Shown: positions 41,098 to 50,711 of the stretch, piece after piece
How the letters are laid out: every line of letters begins with the position of its first letter
How positions within the stretch are numbered: position 1 is the first letter of the stretch
The notes under the pieces: model-generated
The model's database searches: none
What the model saw: only the letters and a program-made list of their open reading frames with translations
Told to the model about the DNA's origin: nothing
DNA from: an uncultured Pelagibacteraceae bacterium
Lineage (GTDB): Bacteria; Pseudomonadota; Alphaproteobacteria; Pelagibacterales; Pelagibacteraceae
DNA length: 64,000 nucleotides
NCBI GenBank assembly: GCA_902595595.1
Contig: CACJQX010000002.1
Location: 1-64,000 of the forward strand
Reading direction: 5' to 3'
Position numbers and translations under genes: made by a program

Positions 41098-42434
41098 TGA
41101 AATACATACTTGTTATATTATTTTTTTTACAAGCATTATCGGTATTATCATCTGCAAATGAAGTTTGTGAAAAGGAAAAAAAATATAGTCAAGCTTGGTA
41201 TTATAATAATTGTGATGAAAGTATTACAAAGAATGGTAATAAAAATAAAGAAACAAATAAAGTTAAAATTTATAAAAGTTGGCATATTCCACAATATGTA
41301 AAACCTGATCCTAATCTTGCTACAATAAAACATCATTTTAAAAAAGAAATTCAGTTAGTTAAAGACTCTCAAATAGGTTGGAATAAAATCAAACCAAGCG
41401 GTAATCATAAAGAATTTAAAAAACAGTTAGAAACTAATCAATTTTTAAAAGATCAAATGAATAGCAGTAGTATACTTAGTTATCTTTATTATGAAAAGGG
41501 TAGTTTAATATATGATGAAATTACCCCAAAAAATAGATTAGGAAAATTATATAAAAATAACACTCCGTGGATTTCTAACTCCGTTGGAAAAAGTATTGTC
41601 TCCTATCTTGTTGGAAATGCGATTTGTGAAGGAAAAATTGAGGGTATTAATACAAAATTAAATGATTGGCCATTAATAAAAAATACTTTGTATTACGACC
41701 AAAAACTTATTGATATACTTAATATGAATGCTGGTGACAAAAACTATGTCAGCGACTCAGATGGAATGAGGTCAACTAAAAGATGGTATAATGTTCATAC
41801 TATAAAAGCATTAGCTAATAGAGAACTTAAAAACTCTAAACCAATAGAATATTCAAAAAGAAAATATTATTATAATGGATTAGCCACTAACATTATTATC
41901 AATTATTTAGTTCACAAAACTGATTATAAATTTAAAGATTTTTTAAATAAAACCTTTAAAGACAAAGTTAAAAATCAACATATTGTTAGATCTAAAAAAA
42001 TCTTGTTTGTTAGAAATGATAAAAATAGGCAAACAAAAAAAAGAACTAAAATTAAAGACGGAATCTCTACATATACGTTTTATGCAACCAGATATGATTA
42101 TCTTAGAATTGCAAAAGCTATGTTAGATGATTGGCAAAAAGATACATGCGTTGGTAAATATTTAAAAGATTTGGCAAAAAATAAAATTCCAAAAAAAAGG
42201 TACATTTATGAGGAAAAAGGTTTTAGATTTTCATCTAAATCTTATGCAGGACAATTTTACTTGGATTATTTAGATTTAGAAGAAAGAAACATTTTTGGGC
42301 TGGATGGTTATGGAGGTCAAAATATAATGATTGATTTTGATGAATCTAGAATAATTGTTATCAACACAGTACATACTAATTATGACTTTAAAAGATTGGT
42401 TTTGGATGTTTTAAAGTATGGTAGAATAAAATAA
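41097..42434 (+). CDS. Serine hydrolase (beta-lactamase/class C PBP family), exported
   Basis: Signal peptide; SxxK motif NSVGKSIVSYL; YxN-like YYYNGLATNII; C-terminal GYGGQNIMID. Confidence 0.82.
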   Translation: MKYILVILFFLQALSVLSSANEVCEKEKKYSQAWYYNNCDESITKNGNKNKETNKVKIYKSWHIPQYVKPDPNLATIKHHFKKEIQLVKDSQIGWNKIKPSGNHKEFKKQLETNQFLKDQMNSSSILSYLYYEKGSLIYDEITPKNRLGKLYKNNTPWISNSVGKSIVSYLVGNAICEGKIEGINTKLNDWPLIKNTLYYDQKLIDILNMNAGDKNYVSDSDGMRSTKRWYNVHTIKALANRELKNSKPIEYSKRKYYYNGLATNIIINYLVHKTDYKFKDFLNKTFKDKVKNQHIVRSKKILFVRNDKNRQTKKRTKIKDGISTYTFYATRYDYLRIAKAMLDDWQKDTCVGKYLKDLAKNKIPKKRYIYEEKGFRFSSKSYAGQFYLDYLDLEERNIFGLDGYGGQNIMIDFDESRIIVINTVHTNYDFKRLVLDVLKYGRIK

Positions 42435-42458
42435 TTTTTCAGATAGGATTTTATAGGA

Positions 42459-42480
42459 TAACTCGACACTAACTCGACAC
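42459..42480. repeat. Perfect direct tandem repeat, 2 x TAACTCGACAC (11 bp)
   Basis: Read directly: ...gga taactcgacac taactcgacac agaag... Confidence 0.95.
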
Positions 42481-42509
42481 AGAAGAGATAAAACAAGGAT
42501 TTAAGTAGT

Positions 42510-42737
42510 TTGAATAAAGAAAACGCAAGCAAACTCTGGAAAATTATTCAGGAAGCTGGCGATTATTTGGTTGGGCAATTACCTGATCATCCAAATCACC
42601 CTAAAGGAAGAAACCCTTATGCTCATGTTGCTATTTGTGTAAAAAGTAAATTTAACGCAAGCTACAAAGATATTCCTGACGAACAATTTGATGAAGTGAT
42701 AAAATATATTGAGTTTTTAAAAGAGAATCCTAGTTAG
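42510..42737 (+). CDS. Small protein resembling the phage antirepressor ORF6C/P22_AR_C-type C-terminal domain (TTG start)
   Basis: 75 aa; NPYAHVAICVKSKFNASYKDIPDEQFDEVIKYIEFLKE resembles the (Y)xxVxxxLxxxFxVxSYKDIPxxxFDEVIxFxE pattern; AAGGA upstream of TTG. Confidence 0.6.
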   Translation: MNKENASKLWKIIQEAGDYLVGQLPDHPNHPKGRNPYAHVAICVKSKFNASYKDIPDEQFDEVIKYIEFLKENPS

Positions 42738-43779
42738 CTTTAATTGTATTTAACAATTCATCAACGTCACTATCTTTAGTATTCCAAGCAGCAACTAATC
42801 TTACCGCTTTACCATCTAATTCTTCTTCATTCATCTTGTAACCTTGAGAGTTTAGATGTTCTATTTTTTCTCTTGGAAATTTTGCAAAGACTTCGTTTGC
42901 TTCTGTTGGATAAGCAATTTCAATATCATTATGCTTGCTTAAACCATCACTTAATTTTTTTCCCATTGCATTAGCATGTTTTGCATTTCTCAACCAAACA
43001 TCATTTGAAATATAAGCATCTAATTGAGCAGATACAAAACGCATTTTAGATAATAAATGCCCTGCTCTTTTCATTAAAAAAGCAATGTCTCCAACTAATT
43101 CTTTCTTAAAAAATATAATTGCTTCAGCTGCTAAACATCCATTTTTCGTTGCTCCAAATGACAATACATCAACCCCTGATTTCCAAGTCATCTCAGCTGG
43201 AGTTACATCTAAAGATACCAATGCATTAGCAAATCTCGCACCATCCATATGTAAATTTAAATTATGTTTATGGGTGATTTCTCCAATTTTTTTGATTTCA
43301 TCTAATTGATAAACTTCTCCTGTTTCACATACTTGCGTAATGCTAACTGATGAAGGTTGCGTATGATGAACAATACCCTTTCCTCCTATAGACTGGTTTA
43401 ATTCATCTGCAGTTATTTTTCCCATTATTCCAGTTAAAGGGACTAGCTTTCCACCTCCAGTATAAAATTCAGGTGCACCACATTCATCCGTATTAATATG
43501 AGACATCTTATGGCAATAAATATTTCCATATGAAGGTGTCATAGTTGATAATGCTAGAGCATTTGCTGCAGTTCCTGAGGCAGTAGGAAAAACAATTACT
43601 TCTTTTTCAAAAATTTCTGAAAACTTATCTTGCAACTCAGTTGAGATTGGATCATTTCCATAAGGAGTGCTATCTCCATCATTCGCTTTAAGAATTGCAT
43701 CTAAAACTTCAGGACATGCGCCCGCAACATTATCTGAGGCGAATTTAACTCGCTCTCTTTTTATTTTAATTTTTGCCAT
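42730..43779 (-). CDS. Low-specificity L-threonine aldolase / beta-eliminating lyase family
   Basis: PLP enzyme: FASDNVAGACPEVL, NLHMDGARFANAL, LSFGATKNGCLAAEAIIFF. Confidence 0.88.
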   Translation of the reverse strand: MAKIKIKRERVKFASDNVAGACPEVLDAILKANDGDSTPYGNDPISTELQDKFSEIFEKEVIVFPTASGTAANALALSTMTPSYGNIYCHKMSHINTDECGAPEFYTGGGKLVPLTGIMGKITADELNQSIGGKGIVHHTQPSSVSITQVCETGEVYQLDEIKKIGEITHKHNLNLHMDGARFANALVSLDVTPAEMTWKSGVDVLSFGATKNGCLAAEAIIFFKKELVGDIAFLMKRAGHLLSKMRFVSAQLDAYISNDVWLRNAKHANAMGKKLSDGLSKHNDIEIAYPTEANEVFAKFPREKIEHLNSQGYKMNEEELDGKAVRLVAAWNTKDSDVDELLNTIKAN

Positions 43780-43781
43780 AA

Positions 43782-44897
43782 TTATTGTTTTGGAAAGTAA
43801 TCTTTAAGTTCACCCTCTCGGTAAACATCTGCAGTACAACAATGTAAACCTCCACCAAAAGCGTAGGCATCTCTAAGTTCTACTGGTATAACTTCCATTC
43901 CTAATTTATCTAATTGTTCAGCTTGGTATTTTTCGCTTTTTTCCACACATACAGTTTTAGGATCTAAAACTAAAACATTCATTGATAGCCAAGTTGATGA
44001 ATAACATAATGGAGGTGGTTCATTATGTGCTGGTTGTGCACTATCTACAATTTCCCAACCATTATCTTCAAAAAGTTTTCTTTGTTCCTTAGGTAGTCTT
44101 CTTTGTGGGTTATTGATAATTAAACCTTCTTTAATTGGGGTAAAAGTTGCATCAATGTGAATTGGATAAGGATCACCTGGGAAGTTAACTGCGTGAACTC
44201 TGTGATCTTTATAATGTCTTTTAAGCCAATCAATTCCTTTTAAATTTGTTGTAAATCCATGTTGTACAACCAAGTCTTTCCCAAATCTCAATACATCTGC
44301 TGCATCAAATAATGGTTCTTCTTCAGTGGTTACAAAATATTTTTTTTCAGTCCACTCTAATCTTTTTTGAACACCAATTTTATCTGATAAATAATCTTTT
44401 CTGTAATCTGCATCCGTTAATCTTGGTTTTGGAGCAGACTCGTGTCTCATATTAGGATCTTGATTATAATAATCTTTTAGAAGTGGTCGGTAACATAGAT
44501 ATTCAAACCAACGACATCGGTAACTCATTGTAGCTTCTAAAATTTCGTTTCCTACTGTTAACAAAACATCTCTTGGTGGCATACAACCAAACATGGTTTC
44601 TGCTTCCCAATCAGGTGTGGATGTTTTTTGATTAAAATCTATTGGTGTGGGTCGATCAACTTTAATGCCTCTTTTTTCAAGCATGTTTGAAAAGTTATCT
44701 AATAATTCATTTGCTTTATCGACAGTATCTTTTGTTCTTGGTCCAAACTGACCACGCATATCACTATCTTCAGGAACTTTTGCATCTAATGCTGGCTCTG
44801 GTGCTGGTATACAAGTTCCATCCGCTCTTCCAACAATCACATGCTTTAACGGATCCCACTCATTCCAACTATTAACAATAGTTTTATTCTCACTCAT
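43782..44897 (-). CDS. Glycine amidinotransferase-like protein (arginine:glycine amidinotransferase family)
   Basis: NSWNEWDPLKHVIVGRADG, PIHIDATFTPIKEGLIINNPQRR, catalytic Cys context FGGGLHCCTADVYREG. Confidence 0.85.
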   Translation of the reverse strand: MSENKTIVNSWNEWDPLKHVIVGRADGTCIPAPEPALDAKVPEDSDMRGQFGPRTKDTVDKANELLDNFSNMLEKRGIKVDRPTPIDFNQKTSTPDWEAETMFGCMPPRDVLLTVGNEILEATMSYRCRWFEYLCYRPLLKDYYNQDPNMRHESAPKPRLTDADYRKDYLSDKIGVQKRLEWTEKKYFVTTEEEPLFDAADVLRFGKDLVVQHGFTTNLKGIDWLKRHYKDHRVHAVNFPGDPYPIHIDATFTPIKEGLIINNPQRRLPKEQRKLFEDNGWEIVDSAQPAHNEPPPLCYSSTWLSMNVLVLDPKTVCVEKSEKYQAEQLDKLGMEVIPVELRDAYAFGGGLHCCTADVYREGELKDYFPKQ

Positions 44898-44902
44898 AAA
44901 GA

Positions 44903-46120
44903 TTAGTTTTTTATAATATTATGCTCAGGGCCGAAAGGAAATTTTGTAATATTTTCTGCTCCATCTTTGCCGATCACCAAAATATCATGTTCTCTATATC
45001 CACCTGCGCCAGGATTACCTTCTGGGATCATGATCATTGGCTCCATCGACACGACCATATTTTCTTCAAGAACAGTATCAATATCTTCTCTTAATTCTAA
45101 ACCAGCTTCTCTTCCATAAAAGTGTGAAAGCATACCAAATGAATGTCCGTAACCAAAAGTTCGATACTGAAGATAACCAAGTTCAGCAAATAAGTCATTT
45201 AGTTCATGACAGATATCAGAACATTTAACACCTGGTTTGATTAATTCTAATCCACGCTTGTGCACTTTAACATTTGCTTCCCAAGCTTTTAGTGAAGCAT
45301 CATCAGCATGATCTAAAAATAAAGTTCTCTCTAGTGCAGTGTAGTATCCTGAAATCATTGGAAAAGTATTTAAAGATAAAATATCTCCTTTAACTAATTT
45401 TCTATTAGTCTTTGGATTGTGAGCTCCGTCTGTATTGATACCAGATTGAAACCATACCCAAGTATCCATGTACTCTGCACCAGGATAGCTTTTAACAATC
45501 TCTCTTTCCATTCTATCTCTTGCTGCTATTGCTACTTCAATCTCCGTATTATTTTCTCTAATATTTTTAACTATTTCTTCACCACCAATGTCTGCAATTC
45601 TTGCACCATTTCTAATGATCTCTATTTCTTCGTTTGATTTAATCATTCTAAGTTTCATTAAATCTTTTGAAACATCACTAAATACTGAGAAAGTAAAAAT
45701 AGACCCTATTTTTTCTCGCATATCTAACGTGACATGATCATTTTCAATTCCAATATTTTTTGGAGGTTCGTCTCTACCAATAATTGAAACAATTGCCCTT
45801 AAAAAATTATCTCTTTTCCAATCGGTATAAATAATGTTATCACAATGGGATCTGCGCCACGGTTGACTTGCATCAATGTTAGCTGAAATTGTTGAGATTT
45901 TATTTTGAGTGATTACACATCCGTATGGTCTTCCAAAAGAACAATAAATAAAACCTGTATAATATGCAACGTTATGCATTGAGGTTAAGATGACCATATC
46001 AAGACCATTTTGATCCATCACAGATCTAAGTTTGCTTACTCGATCATCATATTCTTTATCTGTGAAAGGTAGTTTTACTTTTTCACCATTTTTAAGTTCA
46101 AAAAAATCTGGTCGTTCCAT
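44903..46120 (-). CDS. Creatinase-like M24 family amidinohydrolase
   Basis: Extensive creatinase-type motifs: NVAYYTGFIYCSFGRPYGCVIT, ISANIDASQPWRRSHCDNIIYTDWKRDN, DTWVWFQSGINTDGAHNP, YRTFGYGHSFGMLSHFYGREAGLELREDIDTVLEENMVVSMEPMIMIPEGNPGAGGYREHDILV. Confidence 0.88.
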   Translation of the reverse strand: MERPDFFELKNGEKVKLPFTDKEYDDRVSKLRSVMDQNGLDMVILTSMHNVAYYTGFIYCSFGRPYGCVITQNKISTISANIDASQPWRRSHCDNIIYTDWKRDNFLRAIVSIIGRDEPPKNIGIENDHVTLDMREKIGSIFTFSVFSDVSKDLMKLRMIKSNEEIEIIRNGARIADIGGEEIVKNIRENNTEIEVAIAARDRMEREIVKSYPGAEYMDTWVWFQSGINTDGAHNPKTNRKLVKGDILSLNTFPMISGYYTALERTLFLDHADDASLKAWEANVKVHKRGLELIKPGVKCSDICHELNDLFAELGYLQYRTFGYGHSFGMLSHFYGREAGLELREDIDTVLEENMVVSMEPMIMIPEGNPGAGGYREHDILVIGKDGAENITKFPFGPEHNIIKN

Positions 46121-46121
46121 T

Positions 46122-47027
46122 TTAATTTAATGCTATATATCTTTTGTTCCATCTCATTATTAAACTGTAATAAAATATAGATACAAAAAGAAAAAAACCA
46201 CCGATTATAGTATTTGTGGATGGAACTTCATTAATTCCAAATAATGGTAACCAAACCCAAAAAATTCCACCTACAACTTCGGTTAAAGATAATAGTGTCA
46301 ATTCTGCTGCTGGTATCGCTTTAGATCCAATTGAATATAAAATTAACCCAAAACACACTAACGTCCCATGCAAAGAAAATAAAGCTCCGTTATAACTAGA
46401 TGAAAAGAAAACTAAGTTGTTTGATAAAATCATAATTGTTGCAAACACAAAACAAAACAAACCTGCAAAAGCTACTGTTGTGAACTTTGGTGTCTCTTTT
46501 CTCCATCTTAGGGTTACAGAAAAAACTGAGAAACCAATCGAAGAAGTTAAACCAAATACAAAACCAATTAATGATTTTTCACCAGTGTTTCCAAGTGCCA
46601 TAATAATGATGCCAACTGTTGCAATTATTATTGATATCCAAACATTGAGAGAAATTTTTTCTCTTAAAAATAAAAATGCTAATAATGCTGTAAAAAAAGG
46701 CATTGCTGCTAAACAAAGCAAAGTAACTGCAGCACTAGTATTTGTAATTGAATAAATAAATGTAATCATAGCGATCCCCAATCCAGATCCACCGATTACT
46801 CCAGATAAACCTATTTTATAATAGTTTTTGTAAAAATTTTTTCCTTCCTCAAAAAATAAATAAAGATTTAATAAGATGAAAATTGTTAAACCTCTGCCAA
46901 ATATGTACTGCCAAGGTACCAATTGAGGATTATCCATGTATCGAACTACTAATGGGCCAAACGACCACAATAGACCAGCAAAAAGTACAACAGGAATGGC
47001 TATCCTTGGATTTCTCAACTCTAACAT
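46122..47027 (-). CDS. EamA/DMT-family transporter
   Basis: About ten TM helices; TNTSAAVTLLCLAAMPFFTALLAFLFLREKIS. Confidence 0.86.
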   Translation of the reverse strand: MLELRNPRIAIPVVLFAGLLWSFGPLVVRYMDNPQLVPWQYIFGRGLTIFILLNLYLFFEEGKNFYKNYYKIGLSGVIGGSGLGIAMITFIYSITNTSAAVTLLCLAAMPFFTALLAFLFLREKISLNVWISIIIATVGIIIMALGNTGEKSLIGFVFGLTSSIGFSVFSVTLRWRKETPKFTTVAFAGLFCFVFATIMILSNNLVFFSSSYNGALFSLHGTLVCFGLILYSIGSKAIPAAELTLLSLTEVVGGIFWVWLPLFGINEVPSTNTIIGGFFLFVSIFYYSLIMRWNKRYIALN

Positions 47028-47076
47028 ATTCCGAAATCTAATTGTAAATAGAATTTTCTACAACAAAAATACGTTT

Positions 47077-48330
47077 CTAAACTAAATTTTGATTTGAAAG
47101 GTTGGGGAAAAAGCAATCAACGATATCTCCTTTTTTAAATTTTGCTTTACCAGCTGGCAACAAAACCCAAATATTTGATTTTACAAATGATTTAATTCTA
47201 AATGACTCTTGACCTTTTAAAATTTCAACATTTATTTTTCCATTTTTAGTTGTGCTTAATTGGCTTTTTACAAATCTTGTGAAATTCTTTTTTTTATCAA
47301 AACTATTTGTCAAAATAGCTTTAATAGATTTTTCTTCTGATAACCCTAAAGCATTTAAAATATATGGTATTACAAAAAATCTAAAACATGCGGCTGAGGA
47401 GATTGGATTTCCAGGTAGTCCAAATATTGCTTTTTCTTTCCCTTTAATTTTTGCAAACATTATTGGTTTTCCAGGCCTTATTGCAGCACTTTTAAAATAG
47501 CTTGATAACTTAAATTTTTTAACAACATCCGGTATAAAATCAAACTTACCTGCAGATACTGCGCCTGACGTAATAATAATATCATCTTTAGATTTAATTA
47601 ATTTATTTATTTTTTGTTTAAAAATATTTTGATGATTATCTCTTAAAATACTTCCACTTTTAAAATTAAATAAAAAATTTTGATTTAAGTTTTTAATATA
47701 GTGCGTGTTAGAATTTCTTACCATCCAATTTGGAATATTATCTTTGTCTGATATTTCGTTTCCAGTTGAAAAAAATAATATATTGATCTTTTTTTTTACT
47801 TTAATTTTTTTAATACCTAAACTTTTAAAAGCTAAAATATGGTTTGGTTGAACAATTGTATTTTTTTTTATTACAACCTCCCCTTTTTTAAAATCTGAAC
47901 CTGCAAACCTAACATGATTAAATTTTTTTATTTTTTGATCAATTAAAATATATTTTTTATTATTTTTATTAGGTGCAAAAATTATTTGTTCTATAGGAAT
48001 AATTGTATCAAAACCTTTTGGTATAATTCCTCCAGTCATTATTTCGGCTGTATCAAATTTTTTTATCTTTTTTTTATATGGTTTCATTCCAGCAGCAATT
48101 GAACCAATTATTTTAAATTTTTTTGGGAATTTTTTTTTTAATCCATTAGTGTCTTTTGAATTAATTGCGTATCCATCAAATGCAGCGTTATCTCCTGTCG
48201 GATAATTTATATTAGAATAAACATTGGTAGAAACTACTCTATTTAGAGAATTTATACTCTTTAAAGTCTCATCTTTGATTTTAATTTTTGCTTTTTTTAA
48301 AATTGTCTTTGATTTTTCGTAACTAATCAT
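47077..48330 (-). CDS. moeA: Molybdopterin molybdotransferase
   Basis: NYPTGDNAAFDGYAIN, AEIMTGGIIPKGFDTIIPIEQ, ITSGAVSAGKFDF, IFGLPGNPISSAACF. Confidence 0.92.
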   Translation of the reverse strand: MISYEKSKTILKKAKIKIKDETLKSINSLNRVVSTNVYSNINYPTGDNAAFDGYAINSKDTNGLKKKFPKKFKIIGSIAAGMKPYKKKIKKFDTAEIMTGGIIPKGFDTIIPIEQIIFAPNKNNKKYILIDQKIKKFNHVRFAGSDFKKGEVVIKKNTIVQPNHILAFKSLGIKKIKVKKKINILFFSTGNEISDKDNIPNWMVRNSNTHYIKNLNQNFLFNFKSGSILRDNHQNIFKQKINKLIKSKDDIIITSGAVSAGKFDFIPDVVKKFKLSSYFKSAAIRPGKPIMFAKIKGKEKAIFGLPGNPISSAACFRFFVIPYILNALGLSEEKSIKAILTNSFDKKKNFTRFVKSQLSTTKNGKINVEILKGQESFRIKSFVKSNIWVLLPAGKAKFKKGDIVDCFFPNLSNQNLV

Positions 48331-48931
48331 TTTTGAGTATTTCTTCAGCTTTTTCTAAATCTTCTTTTGTATTTATATTAAAGAAAGGATTATTATTTGA
48401 AAACTCCATATTAATTATTTTTACCCCAGTATTATTAGCCCACAACTCTACTTTTCTTTCTCCATTGTTCAAATCCTTCTCTAATTTATCTAATAAATTA
48501 ATCGACCATAAGCCAAATATATTATGTCTTGTGTTGTTTGACTTAATGAAAAATAAATCACTTTCATTGAAATTAATATTTTGAATAAAATCTTTAAGTA
48601 TTTGTCTCTTAAAAAAAGGTGTATCTACAGGGAAAGTTGCTATCCATTTGTAGTCTTTTTGATTTTCTTTTATCCATTTCATGGCTGATAAAACTCCACC
48701 TAACGGACCAAGACCTTTTTCAAAATCTTCAATTATTGAAATTTTTTCTGTGTTATGAAAATTAATTTTATTATTTGATACTATTAAGACTTCCTTGAAT
48801 TCATCAATAATTTCAGTCAACATGTGATCAATTAACAATTTTCCAGCTAACTTTACTTGGGATTTATCTTCGCCAAACCTTTGTGACTTACCGCCTGCTA
48901 GCACAGTGCCTAAAATATTGTTATGATCCAT
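48323..48931 (-). CDS. mobA: Molybdenum cofactor guanylyltransferase
   Basis: GTVLAGGKSQRFGEDKS, GLGPLGGVLSAMKW, ATFPVDTPFF. Confidence 0.9.
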   Translation of the reverse strand: MDHNNILGTVLAGGKSQRFGEDKSQVKLAGKLLIDHMLTEIIDEFKEVLIVSNNKINFHNTEKISIIEDFEKGLGPLGGVLSAMKWIKENQKDYKWIATFPVDTPFFKRQILKDFIQNINFNESDLFFIKSNNTRHNIFGLWSINLLDKLEKDLNNGERKVELWANNTGVKIINMEFSNNNPFFNINTKEDLEKAEEILKND

Positions 48932-48973
48932 CTATAAAATATAAAACATTCAAAGTTGAATTAAAGAAATTAA

Positions 48974-49372
48974 ATGGATTTAAGAATTTTAGAAATAGCA
49001 GCCCATACTGAAAACAATAAAGTTGTTGAAAACTATACTCATAAGTCAAAACACAAAAATCCATTATGTGGTGATGAGATGGAAATAAGCTTAATTGTCA
49101 AAGAAGATGTTGTAAAAGATATGGGTTATCAGTGTAAATCATGTGTTTATTGTCAGGCATCAGTCAGTCTATTGTCCAGAAAAATAAAGGAAAAAAAAGT
49201 TGATGATATTAAAAAATTTATAAAAGTTGGTGAACAACTTTTTGAGGATGCAAAAGTAAGTATGGAAAAACATTGGAAAGACTTTAAAGAAATTTTAGAT
49301 AAAAAAAATCTTTCAAGGAAAGAATGTTTGCTTTTACCTTTAAGAACTATTGCGAAAGCATTAAAAATATAA
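48974..49372 (+). CDS. IscU/NifU-like iron-sulfur scaffold family protein
   Basis: HKSKHKNPLCGDEMEI, GYQCKSCVYCQASVSLLS, RKECLLLPLRTIAKAL. Confidence 0.78.
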   Translation: MDLRILEIAAHTENNKVVENYTHKSKHKNPLCGDEMEISLIVKEDVVKDMGYQCKSCVYCQASVSLLSRKIKEKKVDDIKKFIKVGEQLFEDAKVSMEKHWKDFKEILDKKNLSRKECLLLPLRTIAKALKI

Positions 49373-49849
49373 ATGATCAAAATTACAAAACCCTTATTGC
49401 AAAAAGCATTAATTGCAGGTTTTTTTTCTGCATTTACAATTGGTGTGCTAACAGTCCTTACTTATAAAAGTACACTTGGATATTTTATTGCAGCCTCTTT
49501 TGGTTCTTCAATGGTTTTATTATTTGGTTTTCCTGAAAGCCCATTTGCACAACCAAAGAATGTTTTTTTTGGACATTTGGTAACCGCTTTAGTAGGAGTA
49601 ATTTTTGTAAACTATATTCCGCTCCCTATTTATATCAGTATTGCAATTGCTGTTGGAGCTGGAGTTTTTTTAATGATTGTACTTAATATTGTTCACCCAC
49701 CTGCTGGTGGAAATCCAATTATAGTTATTATTGGAAGTGCCTCTTATGATTATTTAATTAATCCGATAATTTTTGGTTGTATAATTATATTGTTATTAGC
49801 AATTATAATTAACAAATATTTATTAAAAAAAAACTATCCTCTAAAATAA
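49373..49849 (+). CDS. HPP family membrane protein
   Basis: GSSMVLLFGFPESPFAQPKNVFFGHLVTALVGV, VHPPAGGNPIIVII. Confidence 0.88.
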   Translation: MIKITKPLLQKALIAGFFSAFTIGVLTVLTYKSTLGYFIAASFGSSMVLLFGFPESPFAQPKNVFFGHLVTALVGVIFVNYIPLPIYISIAIAVGAGVFLMIVLNIVHPPAGGNPIIVIIGSASYDYLINPIIFGCIIILLLAIIINKYLLKKNYPLK

Positions 49850-49853
49850 TTTA

Positions 49854-50693
49854 ATGAATTCTAAATACAAAGTTTTAAAATATTCATCTAACAAGTTTGA
49901 AAATATTGATGATTTAATTTCAATTGAAGAACCATTGGAGATTTCATTAAAGTATAAAGAAACAGATAAATGGATAAATCAAAGTTTATCTATTACAATG
50001 AGAACTCCTGGTGATGATGAGGATCTTGTAAGAGGATTTTTATATAATGAACAAATTATAACAAATATTAGTGATATTGATTCAATAGAAAGTTATGGAG
50101 ATAATGTTGGTCAATACAATATTAAAAATAAAATATTAGCAACTTTAAATAATTCTAAAAATATAAATATTTCAAAAATAAAAAGAGACTTTTTAACTAA
50201 TTCATCCTGTGGTGTATGTGGAAAATCTTCACTTGATGCTCTAGAAATAATTAAAAAAAATAAAACAAATCCATCAGAGCCCAAAATCAAAAAAGAGGTA
50301 ATTGTTAAATCACCAGATGCATTGAGAGAAGGCCAATCAGAATTCAGTAAAACAGGTGGAATTCATGCAAGTGGTCTTTTTACTAGTAATGGGGAACTGG
50401 TTACTATTAGAGAGGATGTGGGAAGACATAATGCTCTAGATAAACTTATTGGTTGTGCATTAAACAACAATCAAATTGATCCTAAAAACCAATTTATAAC
50501 ATGCTCAGGCAGACTTAATTTTGAATTGGTTCAAAAGGTTTTGATGACGGATATAGGTATAATGATAGGCGTTGGTGCGCCAACTAGTCTTGCTATCGAT
50601 TTAGCGAATAAATTTGACATTACCCTTGTTGGTTTCGTAAAGAGGGACAGTTTTAATATTTACACAAATAACAAAAAAGTTATTGTGGGCTAA
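49854..50693 (+). CDS. fdhD: Formate dehydrogenase accessory sulfurtransferase FdhD
   Basis: SSCGVCGKSSLDAL, GGIHASGLFTSNGELVTIREDVGRHNALDKLIG, GAPTSLAIDLAN. Confidence 0.94.
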   Translation: MNSKYKVLKYSSNKFENIDDLISIEEPLEISLKYKETDKWINQSLSITMRTPGDDEDLVRGFLYNEQIITNISDIDSIESYGDNVGQYNIKNKILATLNNSKNINISKIKRDFLTNSSCGVCGKSSLDALEIIKKNKTNPSEPKIKKEVIVKSPDALREGQSEFSKTGGIHASGLFTSNGELVTIREDVGRHNALDKLIGCALNNNQIDPKNQFITCSGRLNFELVQKVLMTDIGIMIGVGAPTSLAIDLANKFDITLVGFVKRDSFNIYTNNKKVIVG

Positions 50694-50711
50694 ATTAATA
50701 AAAGGGTATCT

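Noticed and set aside
46417-46755. 112-aa plus-strand ORF opposite the EamA transporter
   Set aside because: Composition mirrors the transporter on the other strand; no independent support.
35012-47027. The two EamA transporters (35012-35887 and 46122-47027) as a recent duplication
   Set aside because: They share only family-level motifs and differ through most of their length.
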